NCBI GenBank assembly: GCA_021734325.1
Contig: JAIPJF010000014.1
Span: 20,069 to 84,068 of the forward strand
Source of the DNA: Fidelibacterota bacterium
Lineage (GTDB): Bacteria; Fidelibacterota; UBA8477; JABMPR01
Length of the DNA: 64,000 nucleotides
Direction of reading: 5' to 3'
In this document: positions 8,296 to 18,533 of the stretch, piece by piece
Position numbering within the stretch: position 1 is the stretch's first letter
Layout of the letters: the number at the start of each line of letters is the position of its first letter
The notes under the pieces: model-generated
The model's input: only the letters and a program-made list of their open reading frames with translations
The model's database searches: none
What the model was told of the DNA's origin: nothing
Program-made: the position numbers and the translations under genes

Positions 8296-11193
8296 ATGAA
8301 AACAATACTATATCGAAGCATAATGGCAATCATTTTGATCTTGTCCATCTATCCCAGCCTGGCATTTTCTGCAAACCAAGGAAAAATCATTGGCAAGGTG
8401 ACTGATGCAGACACCGGGGAACCGCTTATAGGCGTAAACATCCAGCTGATGAATACCTCCATGGGTACAACCACAGATATGGATGGTCAATATGTGATAT
8501 TGAATATCCATCCAGGCGTATATACGGTTCGTTATTCCTATGTGGGATATGAAACTGTTAACAAGGGAGGAGAATACGTCAGCATTGACAACACGACATG
8601 GATAGATGTTCAATTACATTCTTCCGTCTTCCAGGGGGCAGAGGTCACCGTTGTCGCAGAAAGACCGCTTATTGATGAAAATCTAACCGGATCTAAACAA
8701 ATAGCTACCAGTGAAGAGTTTAAAAAGGAGCCCATAAATTCTGTAAGTGAGATCCTTGAGACCCAGGCAGGAATATTCCAGGGGAGCTATCGTGGCGACT
8801 CTCAGGTCCAGACTGTATTTTTGCTAAACAGCATCAGTGTCAATAGTGGTCTGTTCTCTGACAATTTTTCTGGATTTAACCTGTCTGCTATACAGGAAAT
8901 ATCGGTCCTGACAGGGGGTTATAGCGCTGAATATGGTGATGCCCGTGCAGCTGTTATAAATGTGGTTGAGAAGATGTCGACCAAGGGTATTCACGGTTCT
9001 TTCCAATCGCGTGTGCGTCCTGCAGGAAAATACCATTTCGGTCCAAACATGTACAGTCGCGACAATTACGATATTGTTAACTTCGGACTAGCGTACTGGA
9101 CAGAACAGTCAGAGAATACATTAAGTCCCTATTACAATCAGGACCCGAACGAATTGCTTGCTCAATGGCAGGCTCAAAGCACACCCAGCGATGTTCTGGG
9201 GAAATACACTGAACGTGCAGAGCCAGAATATGAAGCCACACTGTATGGTGGTTTATTCCAGCGGATCAGCTTTTTACTGTCGGGACGCTATAAAAAGGGT
9301 GTAGGCATTTATCCCCAGGGTATCGCCTATAATCCTGAGTTCAATGTCCAGGGTTATGTAAATATAGAAATCTCAAGAGCATTACAGCTCAGAGTAGGTG
9401 GATTTGTTGGTGGCTATGAAAGTGCCTCTCCCAATGGAACCAATTTTGATTCCTGGGAAAGTGCACAGGAACACCAATGGCTGGGACTAACGACAGTCAC
9501 AGATCCATACTCGGATAGTAAATATAATCCCATGGGAGTGATCTATGATCATTTCCCAGAGCTTCGTTCCTGGCAGCAATCCTATTTACGTTTAACACAT
9601 ATCATCAATCAGAAATCTTTTTATCGACTGGTAGCATCCTATCTCTACGATAGCATGAATCGCTCAGACCGCTATGGTGTTGTACCCGATAGTCTCTGGT
9701 CCAGGAGGGATGATACTTATCTTATGGTCACCAGATTCAGGGATCAGGGATATTTCCACGGTTCCGATGATAATCTGAGTGAAGTAAAGCAGCTTACTTT
9801 TGATTATACAAACCAATACCTGGTGAATCAGGAATTGAAGATCGGGTTTGGAGTGAAGCAATATAAATTTGATGTTACCCATTACATGACATCGTATGAA
9901 GGGGGAGGCCGTTGGAATCTGATGAATGTCTTTGATGGCAATCCCTATGAAGGTCACTTCTATGCGTCCAATCTGATGGAATATCCTGGCATTCGGCTCA
10001 ATGTAGGGGTACGGGTAGATTTCTTTAATCAGAATCGGGATGCTTCAGCAAACATGTTTGATCCGTTGGCCATACAACTTTCCACACCGGGTCATGATCA
10101 AACCCAAGCGCTTGGAATACCAGGCGATCCTGAAAGGATTCCCACAGAGATGCAGGTTGCTGTTTCTCCCCGTATCGGGATTACCCATCCCTTGAGTAGT
10201 GTGTCTGTCGTTCGATTCTCCTATGGGCACTTTTATCAGAGACCTTCCTGGTCCAAAATGTTTGGTTTTCCCTTTGTGAACTACACAGAGGATGAGGAAA
10301 CAGTCCTTGACCCGTATGCACCCCAGACAACGTATATGGAGGAATGGCAGGGATTTTATGGAAATCCGCTGATGACATACGAAAAAAGTGTACAATATGA
10401 ATTGGGCTTCGACTACGTATTCAAAAATATCATCAAAGCAAAAATGACAGGGTATTACAAGGATTCAGATCGGGAGGCCAATGTGATTACCGGCCTATAT
10501 GCCAAAAATTACACAGCGACCAAGGCTTTGATGGTAAGCAATGGCGGCTATTCTGATACCCGTGGTCTGGAATTGGGCATCGAATCTCGACTTCCTGGAA
10601 TGTTTAATATGGGTATTGGTTACGATGTGTACTGGTCCTTTAATGGTGAGGTAGGGTATTCACGATTGAATGAACCTGGATCTGTATTCATCGATTTACC
10701 AAAGGGTCTGCGCTCAGACAAGGGAATCTGGAGTGGATTTCAGAAAGTGAAAGCCTGGGCCAGTGTGGATGTTGCTCCAAAAGCAGGTCCCCAGATTTAC
10801 GGCATGTCACCGCTGGGTGATATTCACCTTTACACATATTTTTGGTGGCGTGAGGGTGATCCATATACTTACCATGCACCTGGTGATCTATCAACTCGGG
10901 AAAATAACATGCGCTGGTTCAATATTTATCAGTTTGATTTAAAACTGGCCAAGAGCATTCAGATTAGATCGAGCAAGATTGAGTTTAGTGCAGATATCAG
11001 AAACCTTTTTGATACGAAAATACTGGCAAAATTATATGGTGATGATCTGAAATATTACCATGAAAATCCAAGTTTACCCTTGGAAGATCGACTTCCGAAA
11101 CATAGTTATTCTAAGGAGAATAATGTGTGGCACTGGTACACTTACGAAGTTCCCCCACGACAATATTATCTCCAAATGAAACTGGAATTCTAA
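8296..11193 (+). CDS. TonB-dependent outer-membrane receptor
   Basis: The 965-residue protein has a signal peptide (about 1-26, ending near LAFSA). A carboxypeptidase-regulatory-like beta-sandwich follows at about 30-115 (GKVTDADTGEPLIGVNIQL, YSYVGYETV), then a plug domain at about 120-225 with ISVLTGGYSAEYGDARAAV. A long beta-barrel ends in LQMKLEF, with the C-terminal aromatic needed for barrel insertion. It would import oligosaccharides or another ligand using TonB/ExbBD energy. The architecture resembles SusC and OAR-type receptors, but no SusD lipoprotein is encoded nearby. The next gene starts inside its stop codon, so the two are translationally coupled. Confidence 0.92.
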   Translation: MKTILYRSIMAIILILSIYPSLAFSANQGKIIGKVTDADTGEPLIGVNIQLMNTSMGTTTDMDGQYVILNIHPGVYTVRYSYVGYETVNKGGEYVSIDNTTWIDVQLHSSVFQGAEVTVVAERPLIDENLTGSKQIATSEEFKKEPINSVSEILETQAGIFQGSYRGDSQVQTVFLLNSISVNSGLFSDNFSGFNLSAIQEISVLTGGYSAEYGDARAAVINVVEKMSTKGIHGSFQSRVRPAGKYHFGPNMYSRDNYDIVNFGLAYWTEQSENTLSPYYNQDPNELLAQWQAQSTPSDVLGKYTERAEPEYEATLYGGLFQRISFLLSGRYKKGVGIYPQGIAYNPEFNVQGYVNIEISRALQLRVGGFVGGYESASPNGTNFDSWESAQEHQWLGLTTVTDPYSDSKYNPMGVIYDHFPELRSWQQSYLRLTHIINQKSFYRLVASYLYDSMNRSDRYGVVPDSLWSRRDDTYLMVTRFRDQGYFHGSDDNLSEVKQLTFDYTNQYLVNQELKIGFGVKQYKFDVTHYMTSYEGGGRWNLMNVFDGNPYEGHFYASNLMEYPGIRLNVGVRVDFFNQNRDASANMFDPLAIQLSTPGHDQTQALGIPGDPERIPTEMQVAVSPRIGITHPLSSVSVVRFSYGHFYQRPSWSKMFGFPFVNYTEDEETVLDPYAPQTTYMEEWQGFYGNPLMTYEKSVQYELGFDYVFKNIIKAKMTGYYKDSDREANVITGLYAKNYTATKALMVSNGGYSDTRGLELGIESRLPGMFNMGIGYDVYWSFNGEVGYSRLNEPGSVFIDLPKGLRSDKGIWSGFQKVKAWASVDVAPKAGPQIYGMSPLGDIHLYTYFWWREGDPYTYHAPGDLSTRENNMRWFNIYQFDLKLAKSIQIRSSKIEFSADIRNLFDTKILAKLYGDDLKYYHENPSLPLEDRLPKHSYSKENNVWHWYTYEVPPRQYYLQMKLEF

Positions 11194-13175
11194 TGGAAAA
11201 GATATTAGCCGAGATGAAGCAGAACCCAATTATGAATCATACACCATGGACGACTAAAAAGACTAAAGCTTATGTATTGATGCTCGTTCTAATCCTCTTG
11301 ACAACAACGCTTCAGGCACAGGTAAGCTGGACGAAGCAAACCCTGAAGCGAGGTCGGTTATGGGCCACGGTGTGGAATTCACTGCAGTATGGTGACCCCA
11401 CAGAACCGGTGAATGCCTATCACACCCTTGACTATCCCGGCTATTCAAAAGGAACAGATGTAAGCGATGTCTTAAATTATGCCGGGGCCGGAGGATATGC
11501 GATTTATGGCATCCGCAACAATGTTGAATATGCCTATACTTTGGATTCCAGATATTTTCCATCCGGTCAGGATGTCTATGCCACTGAAGAGGCTTTACTC
11601 AAGAAGAATTATAACCTGACTGATATCACGCTGCCTGGAGAAGAAATCGTCACAGGTGGGCATCACGTATATGGACTTGACGTAGGTATTCGACGTACCA
11701 GTCGTGTGTGGAGTTACCCTGCATACAAGGACTTTATCATCCACGAGGTGGAGATCACGAACAAGAAATTCAACAATGTCACTGATCTATATTTTGGAAT
11801 GCGCTACAGTCTGAGATTCACGATCCGATCAGGGACCACCTATGATGAAAAGTACGGTTGGGACAATGAAAACGAGCTCTTCTATTTTTACGACGACCGC
11901 AGTATTAACTGGGAGGATGAGTCTGAAGTGTTGTTCAGTTACGGTGTCGGACCGGAAAGAGGGGATATTGCCGATGCCCGTGATATCTGGGAACCGAACT
12001 CTCGTGACCATGAATTGGATGCACCAGCTTATTTTTCAGCGATCATTCTTGATTCTGCCGGTGGTAACATCTATCAGAATATCCTGGAATATGGCTCCAA
12101 AAGTGGCGAAACAAATGCACCACTGGAAGATAGAATATTTATCCAATCTGTGGATGAGGCTGCCAATTTTAAAACCGTCATGACCCACCAACAACCCCGC
12201 CTGTCCTGGGATGAAGCAAAAGCTGCTGGAGGCGAAGGGGGGAACAAATATGAGAGAAGTCCCATCTTTCTTCTCAGTGCCGGTCCCTTCACTTTGACCC
12301 CTTTCCAGACGGTGAAGATAGTTTACGCCGAGGTCATGGGGGAAATGGATAGAGCCAAGATCGTGGAAGGAGGCGTGGAAAATATTGATCTTCTCGCGAC
12401 TGCCTCACTGGATTCTTTATTAACACATGTTGAAGCTGCCAAACGACTCTATTCAAATGAGCTTATTCCAGAGGTCCATCCGCCAATGACCCCCACAAAT
12501 GGGGAAAACAGCCTTACCATTACCCCCATACCAGGCTATGTCTCGGTCAAGTGGCCACCCATTCCCAGCAGCTATGCTGATCCTGCTACGGGTGCCAACG
12601 ATTTTGCAGGGTATCGGATTTATAAATCCACCTACTTTACCATCGGACCGTGGGAACTGGTCACCGATATCCCGGCTGCAAGTGTGACACTGGCAAACGA
12701 TGGAATGGTTGAGTATCAGGATTACGATGTCTCCAGCTCAGCTGGTTTGTATTATTGCGTGACCAGTTATGATACCGATGGGAACGAAAGTGGGAGGGTT
12801 AACAACAATCGTTTTCCTGTATATCCCTACAATATCCCCAATGAGAATTTTCCAGAAGATGTCTATGTCGTGCCGAATCCGTTCAAGCAGCACAGTGCAT
12901 TGACTGGGCAGGGAGAGCGGTATCGTATCGAGTTTACCGGACTGCCAGGATCTGCAAAAATATCAGTCTACACCGTGGTGGGTGAACTGGTAAAGGAGAT
13001 TAATCATGATGATGGCAGCGGGTCCGCTGCATGGGGAAGCATAACCAATCTTGATTACCAGCTAACGAATTGGGCCTTAAGCGTAGCACCAGGGGTCTAC
13101 CTCTACAGGGTAGAATCTCGGGTTCCCGGGCACGAAGGTGAATCGTTCATTGGTAAACTGGCAATTATCAAGTAA
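11193..13175 (+). CDS. Secreted protein with fibronectin-like and type IX sorting domains
   Basis: The start is taken at the ATG that overlaps the previous stop (TAATG). In-frame ATGs at 11214 and 11232 are possible alternatives. A hydrophobic signal segment (AYVLMLVLILLTTTLQAQ) lies at about 27-44. The large N-terminal part, to about residue 430, matches nothing I can name. A fibronectin-III-like module follows at about 445-545, and a C-terminal sorting domain starts with VYVVPNPFK and ends FIGKLAIIK. Tight coupling to the TonB receptor suggests it is a surface partner, perhaps filling the ligand-binding role SusD plays elsewhere. That is conjecture from position only. Confidence 0.75.
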   Translation: MEKILAEMKQNPIMNHTPWTTKKTKAYVLMLVLILLTTTLQAQVSWTKQTLKRGRLWATVWNSLQYGDPTEPVNAYHTLDYPGYSKGTDVSDVLNYAGAGGYAIYGIRNNVEYAYTLDSRYFPSGQDVYATEEALLKKNYNLTDITLPGEEIVTGGHHVYGLDVGIRRTSRVWSYPAYKDFIIHEVEITNKKFNNVTDLYFGMRYSLRFTIRSGTTYDEKYGWDNENELFYFYDDRSINWEDESEVLFSYGVGPERGDIADARDIWEPNSRDHELDAPAYFSAIILDSAGGNIYQNILEYGSKSGETNAPLEDRIFIQSVDEAANFKTVMTHQQPRLSWDEAKAAGGEGGNKYERSPIFLLSAGPFTLTPFQTVKIVYAEVMGEMDRAKIVEGGVENIDLLATASLDSLLTHVEAAKRLYSNELIPEVHPPMTPTNGENSLTITPIPGYVSVKWPPIPSSYADPATGANDFAGYRIYKSTYFTIGPWELVTDIPAASVTLANDGMVEYQDYDVSSSAGLYYCVTSYDTDGNESGRVNNNRFPVYPYNIPNENFPEDVYVVPNPFKQHSALTGQGERYRIEFTGLPGSAKISVYTVVGELVKEINHDDGSGSAAWGSITNLDYQLTNWALSVAPGVYLYRVESRVPGHEGESFIGKLAIIK

Positions 13176-13180
13176 AGAAG

Positions 13181-14212
13181 ATGAATATGGAACCATATCG
13201 TAAAATAGCGTTTAGCATACTGATAGTAGCTTTCACTTTGCTTTTCCTCCAGCCACAGATGCTACATGCTCAAAGTGGTATTTCTCCTTCTGAAATTGAA
13301 CGAGTAGGGCAATCAGGCTGGCAATTTCTGAAAATAAATGGTGATCCACGACAGGCAGCTCTGGGGGGGACATTCTTAACCTCATCCAATCCTACAGCAA
13401 ATGTCGTATTTGGAAACCCAGCGTTATTGGCCTGGATTGAGAATTATGATATACAGTTCAATAATGTTTCCTGGCTGGCTGATCTCAAGTATACTTCAAT
13501 CTCAGCTGCCCGTAGCTATGCAGGGATCGGAACATTTGCTATCAGCTATGTCGGGCTTGATTATGGCGATATCCCCGAAACCATCCATACAGGTATACAG
13601 GGAGGTGGTACAGTTCCCCTCGTCACTGGAGAAACTTTTACTGCCCGCGATATGGCAATTGGTGTTTCATATGCAAGGCAAATTACCCAACAATTGGCGC
13701 TAGGAGGTAATCTACGCTATTTGAATGAAGAAATTGCCGGGACAGGGATGTCAAACTGGTCTCTGGATTTCTCGACCATGTATTACACCGGATTACGCAG
13801 CTTGCGACTGGCGATCACAGCCAGAAACTTCGGGCCGGATGCCCATCTTGTCGGATACAGTGAAGAGCTCCAGTCAGAGCCAGTTGATATTCGCATGCCC
13901 ATCGAGTTACGCGGAGGAATTGCCTACGATTGGTTGGATGGGAAGTCAAGCCATCACCTCCTAACCACAATATTGGAGGGTAAAGTCCCGAGTGATGGCA
14001 ATGAAAAAATTCATTTTGGAACTGAATATAGCTACCGAAATCTTTTCAGCGCCAGAGGTGGCTATCGTTTTAACTATGATGAAGAGGGTTTGACTTTGGG
14101 TATTGGATTCAAGTTCCCTGTAGGCACGTTTAATTGCAGTTTGAATTACGCGTATTTGGACTTTGGCGCATTGACGCAGGTGAATATGTTTTCTTTCGGA
14201 TTATCTTTCTAG
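13181..14212 (+). CDS. PorV/PorQ-family outer-membrane protein
   Basis: A signal peptide (MNMEPYRKIAFSILIVAFTL, cleavage near LHAQ) precedes the family hallmark at about 50-85: FLKINGDPRQAALGG, then a segment ending VFGNPALLAWI. A beta-barrel follows with alternating strands and ends NMFSFGLSF. PorV and PorQ carry or anchor cargo proteins of type IX secretion in the outer membrane. Its position 5 bp after a sorting-domain protein and near another suggests a dedicated export or attachment factor for them. The AAAGAAG preceding the ATG is a modest ribosome site. Confidence 0.8.
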   Translation: MNMEPYRKIAFSILIVAFTLLFLQPQMLHAQSGISPSEIERVGQSGWQFLKINGDPRQAALGGTFLTSSNPTANVVFGNPALLAWIENYDIQFNNVSWLADLKYTSISAARSYAGIGTFAISYVGLDYGDIPETIHTGIQGGGTVPLVTGETFTARDMAIGVSYARQITQQLALGGNLRYLNEEIAGTGMSNWSLDFSTMYYTGLRSLRLAITARNFGPDAHLVGYSEELQSEPVDIRMPIELRGGIAYDWLDGKSSHHLLTTILEGKVPSDGNEKIHFGTEYSYRNLFSARGGYRFNYDEEGLTLGIGFKFPVGTFNCSLNYAYLDFGALTQVNMFSFGLSF

Positions 14213-14231
14213 CATAGATCAGAGGTAAGAA

Positions 14232-15173
14232 GTGATGATGAATAGGGTTGTTGTTGTGGGCAGTTATAACGTGGATATGACGATCACTACTGATGTGCTG
14301 CCTAAAGCGGGGGAGACCGTAATAGGTAAGAGTTTGCATCATGGCCATGGAGGAAAAGGTGCAAATCAGGCGCTTGCAGCTGTAAGAGCTGGTGCCGAGG
14401 TTAGTTTTTTTGCAAAGGTCGGTTCTGATCAATATGGACAGCAGGCAATCACTTGTCTCGCAAGGGAAGGAATTGGTAGTGAATACATTTTTCAGGAACC
14501 TGACACTGCAACTGGCATGGCCTTTATCACTGTAAATAATCTGGGTGAGAATAGCATTGTTGTTTCATCAGGTGCAAATTGGACACTTAGTGAGACGGAT
14601 ATTGAGAATCATGCAGAAATATTTAGCGATGCCGATATCTTGCTCACGCAATTAGAAACCCCCATTACTTCCGTTGCCATGGCGATCAAAAAAGCGCGCC
14701 AAAATAATTTGGAGGTCATTCTTAATCCTGCTCCCGCCCAGTCATTGACAGCCGAATTTCTTAAGGATGTTTCGATTATTACTCCAAATCGCGTTGAGGC
14801 AGAGCTGATTTCTGGCGTCAGCATAAGGGATGATAAATCATTGGCAGATGCAGCCAATGTCATCCATTCTCTGGGCGTCGAGATCGTTCTGATCACATTG
14901 GGTGATCGGGGTGTGTTCATCTCAAAAAATGGTGAACAGCAGTTACTACCTGCCATCAAAACCAAAGCAATAGATACGGTTGGTGCCGGGGACGTGTTCA
15001 GTGGGTATCTGGCTGCTAATTATTCAGGGTTGGATAATCTGTTGGAGACAGTTACGCTTGCCAGCGCGGCTGCCAGTCTATCGGTTACCAGAATTGGTGC
15101 TCAAAATGCCATTCCCAGCCTCAAGGAAGTGAATTCCTACCTTAAAAAGCATGCTTTACTCGAAAAAGTCTAA
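14232..15173 (+). CDS. rbsK: Ribokinase (PfkB family)
   Basis: PfkB-family sugar kinase of 313 residues, the usual length. The N-terminal sugar-binding signature is VVVGSYNVDMTITTDVLPKA followed by GGKGANQALAAVRAG. The C-terminal catalytic signature DTVGAGDVFSGYLA holds the anion hole and catalytic Asp near residue 250. It phosphorylates ribose, or a related furanose, with ATP in the cytoplasm. The start is one of three consecutive codons GTG-ATG-ATG; GTG at 14232 has GAGG six bases upstream. In this locus it may act on ribose released by the ADP-ribosylglycohydrolase-like enzyme; substrate identity is inference. Confidence 0.85.
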   Translation: MMMNRVVVVGSYNVDMTITTDVLPKAGETVIGKSLHHGHGGKGANQALAAVRAGAEVSFFAKVGSDQYGQQAITCLAREGIGSEYIFQEPDTATGMAFITVNNLGENSIVVSSGANWTLSETDIENHAEIFSDADILLTQLETPITSVAMAIKKARQNNLEVILNPAPAQSLTAEFLKDVSIITPNRVEAELISGVSIRDDKSLADAANVIHSLGVEIVLITLGDRGVFISKNGEQQLLPAIKTKAIDTVGAGDVFSGYLAANYSGLDNLLETVTLASAAASLSVTRIGAQNAIPSLKEVNSYLKKHALLEKV

Positions 15174-15280
15174 CTGCACATGAACCAGCGAGACTTGTCT
15201 TTATTAAAGCAATGGTCTATGTTCTGGGATGGTGTGCAGCATAGAAATCCAACGAATATTTAATTCACAATTAGCCTAGT

Positions 15281-16183
15281 ATGTCACAATCCACGGTTTA
15301 CACGCCTCGTCACAAAAACCCTAACCTGGATCAGCTTCAACTTCTTTTGCCCATAATCGTGCCAGTCATGTTAATCTCAATTATCCCATTGTTGAGAGGC
15401 ATATACATTGGTTTTACAAGTTATGAGCTGGGTGGACAAGTTCAGTTTTCAGGTCTGGAAAATTATAGGATCATGCTGCATGACCGCTTTTTCTGGCGCT
15501 CAATGGGCGTTGGCTTTTTATGGACCGCCATCGTTACGACGCTTCAGATTGGACTCGGACTCTTCCTGGCCATGCTTCTTAACCAGGGACTAAAATTCAC
15601 CTCATTTTATACTGTACTTATGCTTGTACCGTGGGCAATGCCCCCCATAGTCAGGGGATTGATCTGGCGACAGATTTACAGCCCTGATACCGGTGCATTG
15701 AATTTAATATTAAGCCAATGGGGTTTGATTAGCGAACCGATCAACTGGTTGACCAGCTTTGAGTGGGCTATCCCAGCCATCATTATCGCTGGAGTATGGG
15801 GTGAGATACCAAAGGCCGCCCTTTTCTTCCTTGCCGGGTTAAAAACGATCCCTGACAGTCTTTATGAAGCAGCGGAGCTTGATGGAGCAAGCAGTTTTCG
15901 GAAATTTCGTCACATAACCCTGCCCTTAATGAAGCCTATCATGGCCGCTGTTGTTTCACTATCCTTTATGTGGAATTTTAATGCATTTGGCCTGGTCTGG
16001 ATACTAACTCAGGGTGGTCCGGGCGGATTGACAAGACTGCCCATGCTCGCCGCGTATGAGGAAGCTTTCCGATATGGGTACGTTGGCTACGCGGCTGCCA
16101 TCGGGAATGTTATGGTGATCATTATTTCCTTTTTTCTTTTCTTCTATCTGCGGATTCAGCTGAAGGAGAGACTTGCCTCATGA
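15281..16183 (+). CDS. Sugar ABC transporter permease (MalF type)
   Basis: 300 residues with six membrane segments. The binding-protein-dependent permease EAA loop YEAAELDGASSFRKFRHITL, about residues 198-217, contacts the ATPase. The N-terminus has a cytoplasmic tail before the first helix at about 25-45. It overlaps the following permease by four bases (ATGA), so both come from one message. Family CUT1 imports oligosaccharides or sugar derivatives. No ATPase gene is adjacent; the likely ATPase is the MsmK-type gene at 29228. Confidence 0.92.
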   Translation: MSQSTVYTPRHKNPNLDQLQLLLPIIVPVMLISIIPLLRGIYIGFTSYELGGQVQFSGLENYRIMLHDRFFWRSMGVGFLWTAIVTTLQIGLGLFLAMLLNQGLKFTSFYTVLMLVPWAMPPIVRGLIWRQIYSPDTGALNLILSQWGLISEPINWLTSFEWAIPAIIIAGVWGEIPKAALFFLAGLKTIPDSLYEAAELDGASSFRKFRHITLPLMKPIMAAVVSLSFMWNFNAFGLVWILTQGGPGGLTRLPMLAAYEEAFRYGYVGYAAAIGNVMVIIISFFLFFYLRIQLKERLAS

Positions 16184-17046
16184 TAGGCATCCACAAAATG
16201 TTCAAGACCCGCCAGCTAAAACGTGGATTCTTCGTATCCAGCATGCATATAATCATCTTCCTGTATCTGGTCTATTTGCTTTTTCCATTGCTTTGGATGG
16301 TGTCCACCTCTTTGAAACCAACACCTGAGATCTACTCCGGTGTCCCATCACTGATCCCTAAGGTGCTGACCTTGGACCATTACTTTACCGTTCTTGAAGA
16401 AGAACGTCTGCTGCAAAGTATCTTTAACAGTTTCTATGTTGGCTGTATAACCTCTCTTATTGTCGTCTTTATATCACTTCCTGCAGCCTATGCCCTTTCT
16501 CGCTATAAAACCGCAGTGAACAAAGCTGTAATGGGATGGATACTCACATCGCAGATATTTCCGGCCATACTGATCATGATTCCCTTGTACATGATTTTAC
16601 GATCCCTTCATCTGACGGACACTCTCTCAGGGTTGATTCTGGTGTATGTAGTCTGGGATATTCCCTTCGTGCTGTGGATGCTTCAAGGCTACGTCAAGGA
16701 CATTCCCCTGGAGCTTGAGGAGGCAGCAGCGATTGACGGGGCGAATCAGCGTCAGATAATCTACAAGGTGATCATGCCTCTCCTTTTGCCGGCCATCGGT
16801 GCATCTGTTATGTTTGCTTTTATAACCGCCTGGAATGAGTTCTTTTTCGCTCTGGTGCTTTTAAAAAGCCCGGATATTACGACTCTGCCAGTGGAATTGG
16901 CGCGTTATACAGGCATTGAAGGTCAAGCAAGGACTGGTCCGCTGGCTGCAGCCAGTTTTCTGGCCACAATCCCGTCCATCCTGCTATTTACAGTACTCAG
17001 AAAGTGGTTCTCTTCCGGAGCTCTTCAGGGAGCCGTGAAAGGATAA
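16180..17046 (+). CDS. Sugar ABC transporter permease (MalG type)
   Basis: 288 residues, six membrane helices. The EAA loop LEEAAAIDGANQRQIIYKVI lies at about 182-201, and the N-terminal motif WMVSTSLKPTPEIYSG is typical of MalG-type CUT1 permeases. It pairs with the MalF-type permease upstream (4-bp overlap). The solute-binding protein gene begins three bases after its stop. It is full length, unlike the truncated MalG-type gene at 26173. Confidence 0.92.
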   Translation: MIGIHKMFKTRQLKRGFFVSSMHIIIFLYLVYLLFPLLWMVSTSLKPTPEIYSGVPSLIPKVLTLDHYFTVLEEERLLQSIFNSFYVGCITSLIVVFISLPAAYALSRYKTAVNKAVMGWILTSQIFPAILIMIPLYMILRSLHLTDTLSGLILVYVVWDIPFVLWMLQGYVKDIPLELEEAAAIDGANQRQIIYKVIMPLLLPAIGASVMFAFITAWNEFFFALVLLKSPDITTLPVELARYTGIEGQARTGPLAAASFLATIPSILLFTVLRKWFSSGALQGAVKG

Positions 17047-17048
17047 TC

Positions 17049-18413
17049 ATGCGGAGATTTATATCCTTTCTAATGTACTATAAAGGTTTTTTCCTGACGG
17101 GTATTCTCGCTTTGCTTGTGATCTTATTCTATATCAGTGGCGAACGCAGTATCCGGAGCAAAAGTGAAAAACCTCAAACAGGTCCGATTAAATTTCTAAG
17201 CCTTGCCTGGCAGGAGGAGGCAGTTCAAGCAGTCCGCGAGATCACAGATAATTGGAATCAACTGCACCCTGATCAACCGGTTGAATTCATGCAGGGGAGT
17301 TGGAATGCGGTCCATGATTACCTGATCACAGGGTTCGAGACTGGAGATATCCCGGATATATTTCATTATGAATCAGCTACCATAGTCGATTTTGCCCTGC
17401 GAGATTACCTGGCAGATCTCTCACCATATATCAGTCAGGAAATGAAAGAAGACATACTGGAGGTGGACTGGGCCTCCGTCACCCGCAGCAATGGGGAAAT
17501 AGTTGGCATCCCATTTCTGGCTGCCACTTCGATCATATTGTACAATACTAGACTATTTTCAGAAGCAGGAATCGAAGCACCGTCTTTTAATAATCCCTGG
17601 ACTTGGAATGATCTCATGGAAGCGGCCAAAAAGCTTACCATGGATCGTGATCATGATGGTTCTCCCGATCAGTGGGGTATGGCAATGGGTCTTCGAAATA
17701 GTGCCAATCTGATTATGAACAACTCCATCGCGTTTGGAGGATCATTTTTTTACTATGATGACGAAGGGAATCTGGAAACCAGAGTTTCTGAACCTGAGCG
17801 CGAACTGCTCGGTAAAATTTATGCCCTGTTATATGAAGATAAAACCATGTCGCCTTCAAGTATTGGCAAATCCGGTCCTGAAATGATTCCAGGTTTTCTC
17901 GCCGATAATTATGCCATGGTGGTTGGAATTGGTGCCTGGGCCAGACAGCAAGTGGTTGAAAATGCCGGAACAGGTTTTCAATGGGCCGCTATGCCCATGG
18001 TTAAAGCGAAAACTCAAGCCCTGGGTGTAAACACACAGACGATGAGTATTCCCAAGATGTGCAAGCGGCAAGATCAGGCAATGGAATTTGTTCAGTTCCT
18101 GCTAAGTCCTGAAAATATGACGAGATTGGCAGCTTCAGACTGGATGATGCCGACCAGCAGAACCAGTTTAGCTGCGCCGCAGTTTCAGGAAAGCTCCATG
18201 GGCTGGGATGTGGTATGCAGATCTTCACAATATCTCTCAACTGGTCCCTGGATCGGACTCCCAGGGTATATTGAATGGAAGAGTCGAGTCGCGAATCCTG
18301 TCTTTCAGGAGTATTTTTCAGGCCGGATCAGTCTCGATGAAACGGCAGAACGCATTGAAAAAGAAAGCAATTCAGTCCTGGCCCGCTATCAGGTACGAGG
18401 TCTCAAATGGTGA
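17049..18413 (+). CDS. ABC transporter extracellular solute-binding protein (family 1)
   Basis: The ATG at 17049 is chosen because it directly follows the permease stop and gives a short basic N-terminus before one hydrophobic helix (GFFLTGILALLVILFYISG). There is no lipobox cysteine, so the protein looks membrane-anchored by an uncleaved helix. The mature part matches family 1 binding proteins: DIPDIFHYE, SNGEIVGIPFLAATSIILYN, NNPWTWNDLMEAAKKLT and DRDHDGSPDQWGMAMG. Length is 454 residues. It delivers a sugar to the two permeases just upstream. The order permease-permease-binding protein is less common than binding protein first. Confidence 0.88.
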   Translation: MRRFISFLMYYKGFFLTGILALLVILFYISGERSIRSKSEKPQTGPIKFLSLAWQEEAVQAVREITDNWNQLHPDQPVEFMQGSWNAVHDYLITGFETGDIPDIFHYESATIVDFALRDYLADLSPYISQEMKEDILEVDWASVTRSNGEIVGIPFLAATSIILYNTRLFSEAGIEAPSFNNPWTWNDLMEAAKKLTMDRDHDGSPDQWGMAMGLRNSANLIMNNSIAFGGSFFYYDDEGNLETRVSEPERELLGKIYALLYEDKTMSPSSIGKSGPEMIPGFLADNYAMVVGIGAWARQQVVENAGTGFQWAAMPMVKAKTQALGVNTQTMSIPKMCKRQDQAMEFVQFLLSPENMTRLAASDWMMPTSRTSLAAPQFQESSMGWDVVCRSSQYLSTGPWIGLPGYIEWKSRVANPVFQEYFSGRISLDETAERIEKESNSVLARYQVRGLKW

Positions 18414-18533
18414 TTATAGGGGATTGATTGGAATTGAACCCAACATCTGAGCGTTGGTGCTAAACTGATAATTTGATTCATCGTGGGTTAATCCCATTAT
18501 GATGGTCCAAAACTGAGTGCAAAAGGAAATAAA

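Noticed and set aside
12616..12629. Palindrome GGATTTATAAATCC resembling the candidate operator
   Set aside because: It lies inside a coding sequence (residues IYKS) far from any promoter; similarity to the 4702 palindrome is probably chance.
8296..14212. Search for a SusD partner of the TonB receptor
   Set aside because: Neither downstream protein has a lipobox or the helical TPR-like pattern of SusD; the first has a sorting domain and the second is PorV-like.
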